From positions 1 through 44,444 of the forward strand of contig JBMOQX010000056.1 of assembly GCA_049322755.1 (NCBI GenBank): 44,444 nt of DNA, in the 5' to 3' direction. This stretch comes from DATIUV01 sp049322755 (GTDB taxonomy: Bacteria > Pseudomonadota > Gammaproteobacteria > Burkholderiales > UBA6910). The notes beneath the pieces are model-generated. The model searched no databases, was not told the origin of the DNA, and saw nothing but the letters and a program-made list of their open reading frames with translations. Positions 1 to 9,157 of this stretch are shown one piece after another (position 1 is the stretch's first letter; every line of letters starts with the position of its first letter). A program made the translations under genes and the position numbers.

Positions 1-75
1 CAGAACCGAACCCCATACGACGAGGCCACTTACCTCAATGCGCTCAAGCGACGCGGCTCTCCGCTCCTCAACTGA
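1..75 (+). CDS. C-terminal fragment of an unidentified protein, possibly a transposase
   Basis: An open frame enters from the left edge and ends at TGA 73-75, giving 24 residues ending KRRGSPLLN. The PYDEATYLNALKRRG stretch has the look of a transposase C-terminus, but this is an impression from a very short fragment. It would fit the accessory character of the first 2.4 kb. The next gene, on the opposite strand, ends 62 nt away, so the two are convergent. Confidence 0.3.
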   Translation, partial: QNRTPYDEATYLNALKRRGSPLLN

Positions 76-137
76 ATTCAGAATTCCCGACAAATCGCTT
101 GACGGACCACCTCAGGGCGTGAGTTAGGTGGCGGCCT

Positions 138-995
138 CTAAACACCGGCGGACACCGGGCTGTGGCACTGCCCACCAAATAGCGTAAAGAGCTCGGCGCA
201 CTCCGAATTCACCCGTGGGTCATTCGCTAGCCACGGTTGGAGCGCGATCCCTGGGTGTTGAAGACCTGCGTCAGCATCTGGCTGCTCCATGGTGGGCCGA
301 TCTAGCCACCGCCAGACCCGGCCTTGCAACAGAACGTTCGGTGCATCGCGCCAAGCGTCGGCCTGTCCGTAGCACCATAGTTGCGCCTTCATATTCGGCC
401 AGCCGAATGGCGGCAAGCGACCGTGACCATTCCAAGTCTTAAGTTCAAGGATAAGCACGTCGCTTGTGCGCTTGTGACGAAAGACTAGATCGGGCTTTCC
501 AAACAAGGGCGCGTTTTCAACTTGAAGCGAAGAGATCTGCAGTGCTTCAGCGTCGGAATCACCCGTACCGTCAAACTCGAGTAGCCATTCCGAAGAAGAG
601 AAGCGCTTACCCGCGTAATACGCCATGTCTTGCTTTTTCTTTACCTGAATTCTCTCCCATTTCTCCCGCTTAAGTTGGGCTAGATCTCGGAACACACCGT
701 TCACCAGCACCAGTTCTCCCGCCCTGCCACGCGACTTGGCTTCGGTATTATCTTCGAGGGAATTCTTGTCTAGATCGAAAACCCAATCGGAGAAGGAGGT
801 AACCACGGCCGCCACCTTATTCGGTGGGCGCGCCTTTGCGAGACCGACCAGCTCCGCATGAGAAATGTGAGCTGCGCGTTCGCGTTGCGCGTAGTTCTGC
901 TTCGCTTGGCGCAAGATCTCATCATGAGAGACCACCTCGCCTGGGACCATTGATCCCACTAGCTTCTCCTTGGCCGCATTGCCGCCACCTAACAA
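138..995 (-). CDS. PD-(D/E)XK nuclease-like hypothetical protein
   Basis: A 285-residue protein without an obvious named family. The C-terminal half shows a GKPDLVF strand followed by ILELKTW, i.e. Asp169, Glu184 and Lys186 spaced as in the PD-(D/E)XK nuclease superfamily, and then KAQLWCYGQAD, which resembles the helix with a conserved Gln after the core in RecB/Cas4-like nucleases. The N-terminal 120 residues are charged and unassigned. No methylase, helicase or other partner is visible beside it. G+C is near 50% in sampled stretches against about 70% in the rest of the window, which suggests horizontal acquisition. Start chosen at ATG 993-995; an internal Met16 is an alternative. The nuclease fold is inferred from the motif only. 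Confidence 0.6.
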   Translation of the reverse strand: MLGGGNAAKEKLVGSMVPGEVVSHDEILRQAKQNYAQRERAAHISHAELVGLAKARPPNKVAAVVTSFSDWVFDLDKNSLEDNTEAKSRGRAGELVLVNGVFRDLAQLKREKWERIQVKKKQDMAYYAGKRFSSSEWLLEFDGTGDSDAEALQISSLQVENAPLFGKPDLVFRHKRTSDVLILELKTWNGHGRLPPFGWPNMKAQLWCYGQADAWRDAPNVLLQGRVWRWLDRPTMEQPDADAGLQHPGIALQPWLANDPRVNSECAELFTLFGGQCHSPVSAGV

Positions 996-1158
996 GGATT
1001 AGACGGACTAAAAGCCGCCTTACAAAGCGGCATTTCGATTGCCATAGCTTAAACTCTTACAAACAATCATTACCTTAGAATAGTCTATTGACGTTATCTG
1101 AGAAAGGATAGGCCGCCGCGCCGAACCAGGACTCCACGTCCCCTTGGCCCTGGGTTTT
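996..1158. other. Low-G+C intergenic DNA, no gene seen
   Basis: AT-rich DNA upstream of the nuclease-like gene, presumably carrying its promoter on the minus strand. A small stem (GCCGC/GCGGC around 1013-1030) is present. No convincing -35/-10 pair or coding frame could be fixed. Confidence 0.4.
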
Positions 1159-1232
1159 TACAACCTCCCACTCCGCTTGATATCCAGATACCGGTTCACC
1201 ACCGTCACCGGCAGCTTGTCCGGCTCGACGTC
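1159..1232. repeat. 74-bp duplicate of the 3' end of the DUF58 gene (copy A)
   Basis: Matches 2440-2513 at 73 of 74 positions by direct reading; the one difference is T for C at 1216. On the minus strand it encodes the last 24 residues of the DUF58 protein (ending KRSGRL) and a stop codon (TAA here, TAG in the parent). The copies are direct repeats about 1.28 kb apart and bracket the small membrane protein and hicBA. This is either an attachment-like duplication left by an integrated element or a leftover of an insertion/duplication event. Confidence 0.9.
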
Positions 1233-1244
1233 CAATCAAACGGG

Positions 1245-1300
1245 CCAGGGTCGATTATTCTTGGGCAGCGGCAATCCCACGGGAAAAAAATCGACCCTGG
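1245..1300. repeat. 12-bp perfect inverted repeat, 32-nt spacer
   Basis: CCAGGGTCGATT (1245-1256) is the reverse complement of 1289-1300. A related string, GGGCCGGGGTCGAATATTCC, occurs at 1728-1748. Such GGGTCGA(A/T)TATTC strings resemble intergenic palindromes mobilised by REP-associated transposases in Proteobacteria, but no transposase is present here, so the class is unproven. Confidence 0.6.
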
Positions 1301-1309
1301 TCGCTTTAA

Positions 1310-1600
1310 TTAGCCAATTGGACTCTTGCCCAACACAATTGAAATAGCGATGAACGCCAGCCACCCAATGACAAACAAGGCGGAGAGCCGGATCATCGAG
1401 TAGCTGACTGACGGCTTGTTGAGCGCAAGGCTATAAACAAGCCTCTGAGTCCAACGAAGTTCATGAAACGCAAGGCCCTTTTCAACATCCGCGCGTATAC
1501 GCTCAGGGCTTGCGCCAAAGAACTCGAGACCGGGCATGTGTTCTCGCTCAAACTCAAGGAGGCGCTGCTCCCATCGGGTTTGCCAGAACTTGACTTGCAT
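1310..1600 (-). CDS. Small hypothetical membrane protein
   Basis: A 96-residue protein read from ATG 1598-1600. It starts MQVKFWQTRWEQRLLEFE, has a charged, probably helical N-terminal two thirds (aromatic, Arg- and Glu-rich), and ends with one hydrophobic segment (about residues 72-92, ALFVIGWLAFIAISIVLG) followed by a short polar tail, so it looks tail-anchored. The frame is open further upstream to 1765, but that extension runs through palindromic intergenic DNA and is unlikely to be translated. No family recognised. It lies inside the segment bounded by the 74-bp direct repeats. Confidence 0.5.
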   Translation of the reverse strand: MQVKFWQTRWEQRLLEFEREHMPGLEFFGASPERIRADVEKGLAFHELRWTQRLVYSLALNKPSVSYSMIRLSALFVIGWLAFIAISIVLGKSPIG

Positions 1601-1630
1601 TCTGGCAGCATAGCTACTCCTGAAATTAAC

Positions 1631-1748
1631 TAACGGAATGCCGTTAACCGGGCGCCGGCGCACGAAGCGCGACGGGAACCCAACGGCAACGCCGTTGAGG
1701 GAAAAAAGGGGCCGCGGCGGAGGAAAAGGGGCCGGGGTCGAATATTCC
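1631..1748. repeat. Palindrome-rich intergenic block
   Basis: Contains TAACGG/CCGTTA (1631-1646, 4-nt loop), CAACGGC/GCCGTTG (1681-1697, 3-nt loop), two purine runs ending GGGGCCG (near 1717 and 1733) and the GGGTCGAATATTCC-like string. It looks like decayed REP- or MITE-type DNA between the small membrane protein and hicA. Confidence 0.5.
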
Positions 1749-1859
1749 ACCGCCCGCTTACCCATCCCGCGCGTTGATCCCCGCTAGTTTCACTCGATAC
1801 GTGGCGACGCCGCCTCTTGGGACCCCAGAGCAGTTTCCGTCGGGCTTCGCGCCGTCCTT

Positions 1860-2081
1860 CTACGACTCGAACTCGCTCCGCGACAGCCCGCTTTGACGGA
1901 TGATCGCCTGAAGCGTGCCGATGCGCAGTTCAGGATGGTTCGGGACCGGAACGGTCACCGTGCTATCGGGAAGAGGCTTCTGCATCACGATGTGGCTGCC
2001 TTTGCGGCGCACCTCGGCGAAACCGTGCCGTTTCAATATTGCGCAGACGTCGCTGCCCGACAGCCGCCGCAGTCTACCCAA
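1860..2081 (-). CDS. hicA: HicA family mRNA interferase toxin
   Basis: A 73-residue dsRBD-like protein of usual HicA size. HicA toxins cleave mRNA in a translation-dependent or -independent manner and are neutralised by HicB. Visible hallmarks are the L-SGSDVCAILKRHGF start helix, the catalytic His in KGSHIVM (His30 from the chosen start) and the C-terminal HPELRIGTLQAIIRQSGLSRSEF helix. The start is TTG at 2079-2081, overlapping the end of hicB by 8 nt, which suggests translational coupling. It is the downstream gene of a two-gene unit, the less common antitoxin-first order. Appears intact. Confidence 0.88.
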   Translation of the reverse strand: MGRLRRLSGSDVCAILKRHGFAEVRRKGSHIVMQKPLPDSTVTVPVPNHPELRIGTLQAIIRQSGLSRSEFES

Positions 2082-2295
2082 CCGCTACCTCCACACGAGT
2101 GATGTAGATCTCCTCGTGCAGGCGTTGCTTGATTTCCGCGGGTGATGCGCTTTCGAAGAACAGTTCGAGCGCCTCGCGCAGATTCTCGCGCGCCTGCTCG
2201 ATCGAGTCGCCCTGGCTGGCAATGCCGAGCTCGGGACAAAAGGAGACGTAGCCGTTGTCCTCGCGTTCGATGATGGCCGTCAGCTGCTTCTGCAT
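2074..2295 (-). CDS. hicB: HicB family antitoxin
   Basis: A 73-residue partial-RNase-H-fold antitoxin. The pattern AIIEREDNGYVSFCPELGIASQGDSIEQARENLREALELFFE is the usual HicB core. It is short, with no obvious DNA-binding C-terminal helix-turn-helix or ribbon-helix-helix, so autoregulation may depend on the complex. ATG 2293-2295 is preceded on the minus strand by AGGAG about 10 nt away. hicA begins inside its last codons. The promoter should lie within 2296-2438. Confidence 0.88.
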   Translation of the reverse strand: MQKQLTAIIEREDNGYVSFCPELGIASQGDSIEQARENLREALELFFESASPAEIKQRLHEEIYITRVEVAVG

Positions 2296-2438
2296 GGCAA
2301 GGTCACTCCTGATTTCGCGTTACCGGCCGCCTTCGGGCCCGGTGGGCCGGCCCGTCCGGCGGCAACCGCCGTTGGCGACAGGAATTGTTGCACGGATTCG
2401 TTTTTGCTGGTTAGCGGACCCGCGTTCGACCCGCTCCC

Positions 2439-3739
2439 CTACAACCTCCCACTCCGCTTGATATCCAGATACCGGTTCACCACCGTCACCGGCAGCCTGT
2501 CCGGCTCGACGTCGGCGGAGAGCACGCCCTGGCGGGCGATGAGGTCGTGGATCTTGCGCCGGCGCAGCAGGTAGTCGTGGGTGGCGGCGACGGTGAGGGC
2601 GTCGTCGAAGCTCTCCACCGGCCGGTTGAGGGCGTCGCCGATCACGCGCTCGCGCAAGGAAGCGAGCAGCACCAGGTGGCGGCGCGAGAGCATCGCCAGC
2701 GCGGCGACGATCTCGGGCTCGTCCTCGTCGCGCAGGTTGGTGACGATCACCACCAGCGAGCGCTTGCGCACGTGCTTCATGAGCTCGCCCGCGGCGCCGA
2801 GGAAGTCCGGCGAGGCAAGCGTCGGCTGCAGGCCGTAGACCGCGCGCAGCAGCACGTTGAGCGAGGCGCCGCCCTTGAGCGGCGGCACCCGCCTGTCGTG
2901 GCCGCCGAAGGTCATCAGGCCCACCGCGTCGCCCTGCCCGAGCGCGACGTGCGCGAGCAGCAGCGAGGCGTTGAGGCAGTGGTCGAAGTGCGACAGCTCG
3001 CCGTCCTTGGCGAGCATGCGCCGGCCGCAGTCGATCAGGAACACCACCTGCTGGTCGCGCTCGTCCTGGTACTCGCGCGAGATCAGCCGCCCCTGGCGCG
3101 AGGTCGCCTTCCAGTCCACCTGCCGCAGGCTGTCGCCGACGCGGTAGTCGCGCAGCTGGTGGAATTCCATGCCCTCGCCGCGGCGGCGCCGCTTGCGGAT
3201 GCCGGCCTGCGACAGGCGATGATCGGTGGCGAGCAGCGCGTAGCGCGCCACGGCCGCGAAGTTGGGGAACACGCGCACCGTCTGCGGCTCGCCGGCGTAG
3301 CCGCGCTTCAGCCAGAGGCCCAGCGGCGAGCGGCGCAGGTACTCGACGCGGCCGAATTCGTGGTCGCCGCGCGCGAGCGGCCGCAGGCGGTAGGCGAAAC
3401 GGGTCCAGCCGCCCGCCGGCACGCGCAGCCGCTGCGGCAGCCCTTCGGCTTCCACCGGCTGCGGGTGGTGGTCGAAGACGAAGCCGTTGAGCGCCACGGC
3501 GCCGTCGTTGGCGAGGCGCACGCCGATCTCGCGCGCGACGCCCAGCGCGAGCGAGCCCGGCGCGTCGCGCTCGGCGGCGGGCAGCGGCTGGCGGCGAACG
3601 CCGAGCCAGTCCCACGCCGCGAGCGCCAGCAGCGCGAGGCCGAAGCCCGCCCAGGCGTTCGCCAGCTCGGGCTGCCACGCGGCGGCGACGCCCAGCAGCA
3701 GCCAGGCGAGCGCTACCCACAACAGGCGGCGGGTCGGCC

Positions 3740-3743
<4 letters not shown>
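2439..3743 (-). CDS. DUF58 domain-containing protein
   Basis: A 434-residue protein: two hydrophobic N-terminal segments (about residues 8-40), a beta-rich middle, then the DUF58 core with RVGDSLRQVDWKATSRQGRLISREYQDERDQ-type sequence and a VWA-like VVFLIDCGRRM strand. DUF58 proteins accompany MoxR ATPases in membrane-associated stress or assembly complexes; the exact target is unknown. ATG 3741-3743 overlaps the moxR stop (ATGA), so the two are translationally coupled. The longer open frame upstream is only the moxR gene in another frame. Its last 24 codons are duplicated at 1159-1232. It is the last gene of the cluster. Confidence 0.9.
2440..2513. repeat. 74-bp direct repeat, parent copy at the DUF58 3' end (copy B)
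   Basis: Contains the final 24 codons and most of the stop codon of the DUF58 gene and matches 1159-1232 with a single mismatch. Being in-frame and at the end of a full-length gene, this is the original copy. Confidence 0.9.
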
Positions 3744-4719
<976 letters not shown>

Positions 4720-4723
<4 letters not shown>

Positions 4724-5829
4724 AAGCTCTTCCGTAGGGTTTCCAGGGTTCGAATGGTGGCGGTGAATTCGGCTTCGCTCGCCGTCGCCCTGGCCTCCAG
4801 CGCGCGGCGCACGTCCTCGGGCGGCAGCTTCGCCGCCTGCGCCAGCCGCTCCTGCAGGTCGGCGGCCTTCAGCCAGTCGGGATGGCGGTAGAGCACGGTG
4901 CGCATCAGCGCCTCGCGCGAGGAGTCGATCAGCGCGGCGGCGCGGCCGCTGCGCCACAGGAAGCGGCCGCTGCCGGTGATGTGGTCCAGCAGGCGGCGCC
5001 GGCGCAGGTCCTCCGCCGGCAGCAGCGGGCCGAAGCGCGCCGCCGCCGCCCACAGCGCCAGGACGACCAGCACGGCGAAGGCGATCACCGCCTCGCGGGC
5101 GTGGCGCCAGATCAGCGCCGCGAGCGAGGTGCCCAGCTGCTCGCGCACCAGCCACACCGGCCCGTTGCCCGACAGCAGCGCGAGCCCGGCGGCGGCGTGG
5201 TCGTGCTGGCCGATGCTGCCGTTCCTGAGGAACGAATCGTCCGACAGCACCGTGAGCCGCCCAATGCCCACGGCGATCTGCACCAGATGCTGCCGGCCGC
5301 TGCCGGCGATGGCGATGGGCGCGCGGCTGCCGCCGTAGGCAAGCATCGCGCGGGGCAGGAACTGCACCTTGAGCGGCGTGCGCGCCTCGCGCAGCTTGAC
5401 GATCGCCGGTTCGGGATCGCGCGGCGCCTTGCGATCGTAGCGCGCCTGGATGCCGAACGGCTTGAGCAGCGTGTCCGCCTCGCCTTCGCCGCTCCTGGGC
5501 AGCGGCACCAGCACCAGGTGGCCGCCGCGGGCCATCCACGAGCGCAGCTCGCCAGCGCGCGCCAGGTACGGGGACTGGCCGGAGGCGGCGAGCAACACGG
5601 TGGCCGGGGGCGCGGGCAGTTCCGTCAGGTGGATGCGTCCCTCCGCCGCCACGCCCTGCGCGGTGAGCAGCCGCTCCAGCGCCAGCAGCGGATTGCGCCG
5701 CGCCTCGCCCTGGAAGCCGACCTCGCGCTCCTCGACGACGCGCTCGAAGTTGCGGAAGAACCACGCGGTGACGATGGCGCAGAACAGCAGCGCCAGCACC
5801 GAGCCGATGAGCCAGGGCGGGCGGTTCAT
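4720..5829 (-). CDS. DUF4350 domain-containing membrane protein
   Basis: A 369-residue protein with one N-terminal membrane segment (LIGSVLALLFCAIVTAWFF), an extracytoplasmic region with the DUF4350 features (NPLLALERLLTAQG, ELRSWMARGGHLVLV, GIGRLTVLSDDSFLRN), a second membrane segment (about residues 262-280) and a cytoplasmic tail (RTVLYRHPDWLKAADLQERL). DUF4350 proteins sit between DUF4129 and MoxR genes in this cluster type. ATG 5827-5829 overlaps the previous stop (ATGA). Function unknown. Confidence 0.88.
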
Positions 5830-6545
5830 GTCGCGCTCTCGGCGCTTGCGCCAGCGAAGTGCCGCTGCCAGTCGTCGGCGAGCGCCGCGACGCGCTGCGC
5901 GGCCGGCACGACGCCGGCATACGCCAGCGCCTGCCACACCCCCACCACCGTACGGAAGAAGCCGGCGTGCTCGGGCCGCGCCGCGCCCGCCACCGCGCGC
6001 AGCGCCTCGGACTCGGTGAAGCCGGACGGAAGCTCCAGCGCATAATCGTGGGCGAGCCGTACCAGCGTGGCGCGGTAGAGCAGCGACAGCGCCTCGCGCA
6101 GCCGGCCGGCCGCGGCGAGCCGGCGTGCTTCGCCGGCGGGATCGGCGGGCAGTGATTCCGGGCGCAGCATGGCGCCGGAGACGGGCATCGGCAGCGGTTC
6201 GCCGTCGGTCCGGCGGCGCGGCAGCGGCCGCAGGAACAGGTGCCGGTAGCGCCAGAGCAGGAACAGCCCCACCGCGACGGCCGCCCACAGCAGCGTCTCC
6301 GAGAGCGCGGCGATGGCGTTGCCGAACCGTGCCAGCCACCGGATCCCGGTCTCCGGGTCGGCGCCCCGCTCCATCTCGTCGCCGATGTAGCGCCAGCGCT
6401 CGCCGGACTGCCGGGTGGAGAACTCCTCGGTGGCGAGGATGCGTTCGATCTCGGCGCGCGCCTTCGCGGGGTCGATGTCGGCCGCGCGCGCAGGCGCGGC
6501 CACGAGCGCCACAAGTAGCACGAGAGCAAAGGCAACGCGCTTCAT
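5826..6545 (-). CDS. DUF4129 domain-containing protein
   Basis: A 239-residue protein with a signal peptide (cleavage expected after ARAA, about residue 22), a periplasmic helical region, one membrane segment (ETLLWAAVAVGLFLLWRY, about residues 82-100) and a C-terminal DUF4129 domain (RLAAAGRLREALSLLYRATL). DUF4129 is found at the C-terminus of transglutaminase-like proteins and in MoxR/DUF58 operons. The next upstream gene ends 190 nt away, across a hairpin-rich repeat, so this may start a sub-operon. Confidence 0.85.
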   Translation of the reverse strand: MKRVAFALVLLVALVAAPARAADIDPAKARAEIERILATEEFSTRQSGERWRYIGDEMERGADPETGIRWLARFGNAIAALSETLLWAAVAVGLFLLWRYRHLFLRPLPRRRTDGEPLPMPVSGAMLRPESLPADPAGEARRLAAAGRLREALSLLYRATLVRLAHDYALELPSGFTESEALRAVAGAARPEHAGFFRTVVGVWQALAYAGVVPAAQRVAALADDWQRHFAGASAESAT

Positions 6546-6634
6546 GCTGCCGGCTCCGATAGCCCAACAGGAATCCGCGGGACAGCGCGTCGGCGGCCGG
6601 CGGCGCTCGCCTTGCCGTCGATCTGCATGCCCTC

Positions 6635-6720
6635 ACCCCCGCCCCCTCTCCCCGAGGGAGAGGTGAGATGCAAGCCTCCTCTCCCCCTCGGGGGGAGAGG
6701 CCGGGAGAGAGGGGCCGGGG
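6635..6720. repeat. GC-rich palindromic intergenic repeat (CCTCTCCC...GGGAGAGG)
   Basis: Two successive stems, CCTCTCCC/GGGAGAGG (6645-6663) and a second CCTCTCCCC/GGGGAGAGG stem (about 6678-6700), followed by a purine-rich tail. The motif resembles intergenic repeats common in high-G+C Proteobacteria. It separates the DUF4129-DUF4350-MoxR-DUF58 half from the RDD-SpoIIM half and could stabilise mRNA or attenuate read-through; no U-tract follows. Confidence 0.6.
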
Positions 6721-6735
6721 CCTTCGCCGGAGGGC

Positions 6736-7503
6736 TCACGCCGCCGCCTCCCCCTCGCTGCGCCGGGCGAGCCGCGCCGCCAGGCGGCGGAACGCGATCT
6801 CCAGGTCCCAGCCTTCCAGCAGGGTGCGGCGGTTGAGGTACAGCGCGAAGCCGGCGGCGACGTAGAACGGCTCGACGATGGCGACGGCCCCGGCAAAGAA
6901 CGCCAGCTCGACGAACTCGAACCACTGCGGCTGCTCGCCGGTGAACATCCCGCGCAGGTCCATCTCCACCGACTGCGGCAGCAGCAGCCAGAGCAGGCCG
7001 TAGAAGCCGATGTTGAGCGCCAGCTCCAGGTGCAGGCAGGCGATGGTGAGCCAGGTGGCGCCGCCGCCGGCGCGGCGCGAGAGCACCGCCACGCGCGCGC
7101 GCCACGCCGCGCCGCGGCTCCCTTCCAGCTGCCACACCGGCAGCACGAACGAGCGGCGCGAGTGGATGCGGCGCCACGTGAGCGAGGCGAGCAGGCCGTT
7201 CCACGCCGCCGCCGGCAGCGCCCGCAGCGTCTCGCGCGCCGTGGGCACCTCGCCGAACACGGCGCGCGAGAGCACGTGCAGCGGCGCGCGGTCCAGCAGC
7301 GGCTTGAGCCACCACAGCGCCAGCGGCGCGAACTCCGGAATCCGGTACATCACCAGCGCGATCGCCAGCGTCGCCGGCACCAGCACCGCCAGCCAGGCCA
7401 CGAACAGCGGGCCGGCGCAGGCGCGCGCGAGCCGGAAGCCCAGGTCCATCGCCTCCCAGTCGCGCCGGGGGCGCACCGCGACGCTGAGGCGGTCAATCTC
7501 CAC
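6736..7503 (-). CDS. Multi-pass membrane protein of the MoxR/RDD cluster
   Basis: A 255-residue integral membrane protein of unknown function. Hydrophobic segments are visible at about residues 30-52 (FVAWLAVLVPATLAIALVM), 155-180 (WLTIACLHLELALNIGFYGLL) and 200-225 (ELAFFAGAVAIVEPFYVAAGFALY), with positively charged loops, including a C-terminal ARLARRSEGEAAA tail. The start is GTG 7501-7503, overlapping the end of the SpoIIM-like gene by 11 nt. Proteins of this kind are regular companions of SpoIIM- and RDD-encoding genes; no biochemical role is known to me. Confidence 0.75.
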   Translation of the reverse strand: MEIDRLSVAVRPRRDWEAMDLGFRLARACAGPLFVAWLAVLVPATLAIALVMYRIPEFAPLALWWLKPLLDRAPLHVLSRAVFGEVPTARETLRALPAAAWNGLLASLTWRRIHSRRSFVLPVWQLEGSRGAAWRARVAVLSRRAGGGATWLTIACLHLELALNIGFYGLLWLLLPQSVEMDLRGMFTGEQPQWFEFVELAFFAGAVAIVEPFYVAAGFALYLNRRTLLEGWDLEIAFRRLAARLARRSEGEAAA

Positions 7504-8464
7504 GCCGCGCTCCGGCGAAGAACAGGTAGCCCAGCACCGCCGCCCAAAGCCCCGCCCCCACGGCGTACTTGGCGGCGGCCGGCAGCAGCGTGGTGGAGGA
7601 CCAGAACGCCTCGATGAACGCGGCGATCACCAGCATCGCGGCGATGCCGTACATCAGCGGCACCGCCTCGCGCGCGGCGTGCCTGAGCGACTCGATGCGC
7701 GTGCGCCGGCCGGGACGGATCAGCGCGGCACCGAGCTTGAGCCCGGCGCCGCCCGCCAGCACGATGGCGGTCAGCTCGAACGAGCCGTGGCCGACGACGA
7801 ACCGGTAGAACTGCGCGCCGTAGCCCACCGCGTCCAGGTGCCCGGCCACCGCGCCGATGTAGAGCCCGTTGAACAGCAGGAAGAAGATCGTCCCGAGCCC
7901 GAACAGCAGCCCGCCGGCGAAGGTCTGGAACGCGATGCGCACGTTGTTGAAGATGTAGAAGCCGAACATCTGGAAGTCGCTGGCGGAGCCGCGCTCGCGA
8001 CCCAGATGCGGCGCGTCGGGCCGGTACATGTCCTCGATCTTCTGCGCCTGGCTCGGCTCGAGCACCGCGTAGGCCAGCTCCGGGTTCAGCTGCACCGCGA
8101 GCCAGGTGCCCACGAGGGGGCCGCCGAACAGCAGCAGCGAGAGCAGCATCAGCCGCCACTCGCGCCGCACCCGCGCCGGGAAGCCCGTGGCGAGGAATTC
8201 CAGCAGCGCCGAGCGGCGCACGCCGCGCGCGCTGTAGAGCGTCTGGTGGCCGCGCAGCATGAGCCGGTTGAGCCGCTCCACCAGCGCCAGCGAGTAGCCG
8301 CGCTCGCGCGCCAGCGCGAGGTGGCCGCACACCTGCCGGTAGACGTGGGGAAACTGCTCCAGCTCGGCGGCGCGCGCCGCTTTGCGCTCGCCCAGCGCGT
8401 CCAGCATCGCGGTAAGCCGGTCCCAGGTGGGCGCGTAGCGCGACTCGAATTCCTGCTGCGTCAC
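7493..8464 (-). CDS. Stage II sporulation protein M (SpoIIM)-like membrane protein
   Basis: A 323-residue protein. The N-terminal ~110 residues are helical and Arg-rich (TQQEFESRYAPTWDRL, LNRLMLRGHQTLYS), followed by about five or six membrane segments including LMLLSLLLFGGPLVGTWLA, IFNNVRIAFQTFAGGLLFGLG and the FVVGHGSFELTAIVLAGGAGLKLG motif typical of the SpoIIM family. In non-sporulating bacteria this family sits with RDD and MoxR genes; its role there is undefined. Start GTG 8462-8464 overlaps the RDD stop (GTGA), so it is translationally coupled. A longer upstream frame is a shadow of the RDD gene. Confidence 0.88.
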   Translation of the reverse strand: MTQQEFESRYAPTWDRLTAMLDALGERKAARAAELEQFPHVYRQVCGHLALARERGYSLALVERLNRLMLRGHQTLYSARGVRRSALLEFLATGFPARVRREWRLMLLSLLLFGGPLVGTWLAVQLNPELAYAVLEPSQAQKIEDMYRPDAPHLGRERGSASDFQMFGFYIFNNVRIAFQTFAGGLLFGLGTIFFLLFNGLYIGAVAGHLDAVGYGAQFYRFVVGHGSFELTAIVLAGGAGLKLGAALIRPGRRTRIESLRHAAREAVPLMYGIAAMLVIAAFIEAFWSSTTLLPAAAKYAVGAGLWAAVLGYLFFAGARRGD

Positions 8465-9147
8465 CGCCGCCCCGCCAGCCAGCGCCCGGTTTCCACCACC
8501 CGCACCACCGCCGGCGCGCCGCTCGCGCCGAAGGCCGGGCCGAGGATCTCCGCCAGCTCCTGCGCCCGCTCGGGCGTGAGCGTGTCGGCGCGCTCGGCGA
8601 AGCCCACCACGGCGCGCTGCTCCTCGACGGTGAGCGGCGCGGGCGGCGGCCGGCGCGCGCCGTCGGTGAGTTCGCCCGCGCGCGGCGGCTCGCCCTGGTG
8701 CACCACCAGCGTGCCGGCGGCGAGATCGCCCAGGCGCTTGAACTCGGTGCTGATCAGCATGCTGGCCAGCCCGAGCCCGTAGCCGAACGGCAGGAAGTCG
8801 GCGAAGCGCAGCAGGTTGCGGGTGATGGACGCCGACCAGTTCACCGGGCTGCCGTCGTCGCGGATCACCGCCAGGCGCATGGCACGCTTGCCCGGCGTCA
8901 TGCCTTCGCGGTAGACCTCGAACAGCACCGGGTAGAACCACTCCATCAGGAACAGCAGGATCAGGAACAGCCCCTGGCCGAAGCCGCCCAGCTGGGGCAG
9001 GAAGATCGCCAGCACGAGGTAGGCGGCGGCGCGGATCAGGAAGTCGATGACCCACGCGTAGAAGCGCGGCACCGGCCCCGCCGGGCGCAGCATGAGATGG
9101 ACGCCCTCGGGCGTCTCCACGTCGCGGATGGAATCGAGGAGCGGCAC
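8461..9147 (-). CDS. RDD family membrane protein
   Basis: A 228-residue protein. The RDD domain spans about residues 25-155: PRFYAWVIDFLIRAAAY carries the first Arg and Asp, EVYREGMTPGKRAMRLAVIRDDG and LGDLAAGTLVV the later conserved positions. Three membrane segments lie in this region. The C-terminal 65 residues are soluble and helical (LTVEEQRAVVGFAERADTLTPERAQELAEIL). RDD proteins are of broadly unknown function, some implicated in transport. ATG 9145-9147 is 10 nt downstream of the BPSS1780-type stop. Confidence 0.9.
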   Translation of the reverse strand: MPLLDSIRDVETPEGVHLMLRPAGPVPRFYAWVIDFLIRAAAYLVLAIFLPQLGGFGQGLFLILLFLMEWFYPVLFEVYREGMTPGKRAMRLAVIRDDGSPVNWSASITRNLLRFADFLPFGYGLGLASMLISTEFKRLGDLAAGTLVVHQGEPPRAGELTDGARRPPPAPLTVEEQRAVVGFAERADTLTPERAQELAEILGPAFGASGAPAVVRVVETGRWLAGRR

Positions 9148-9157
9148 CGCGTGCCGG

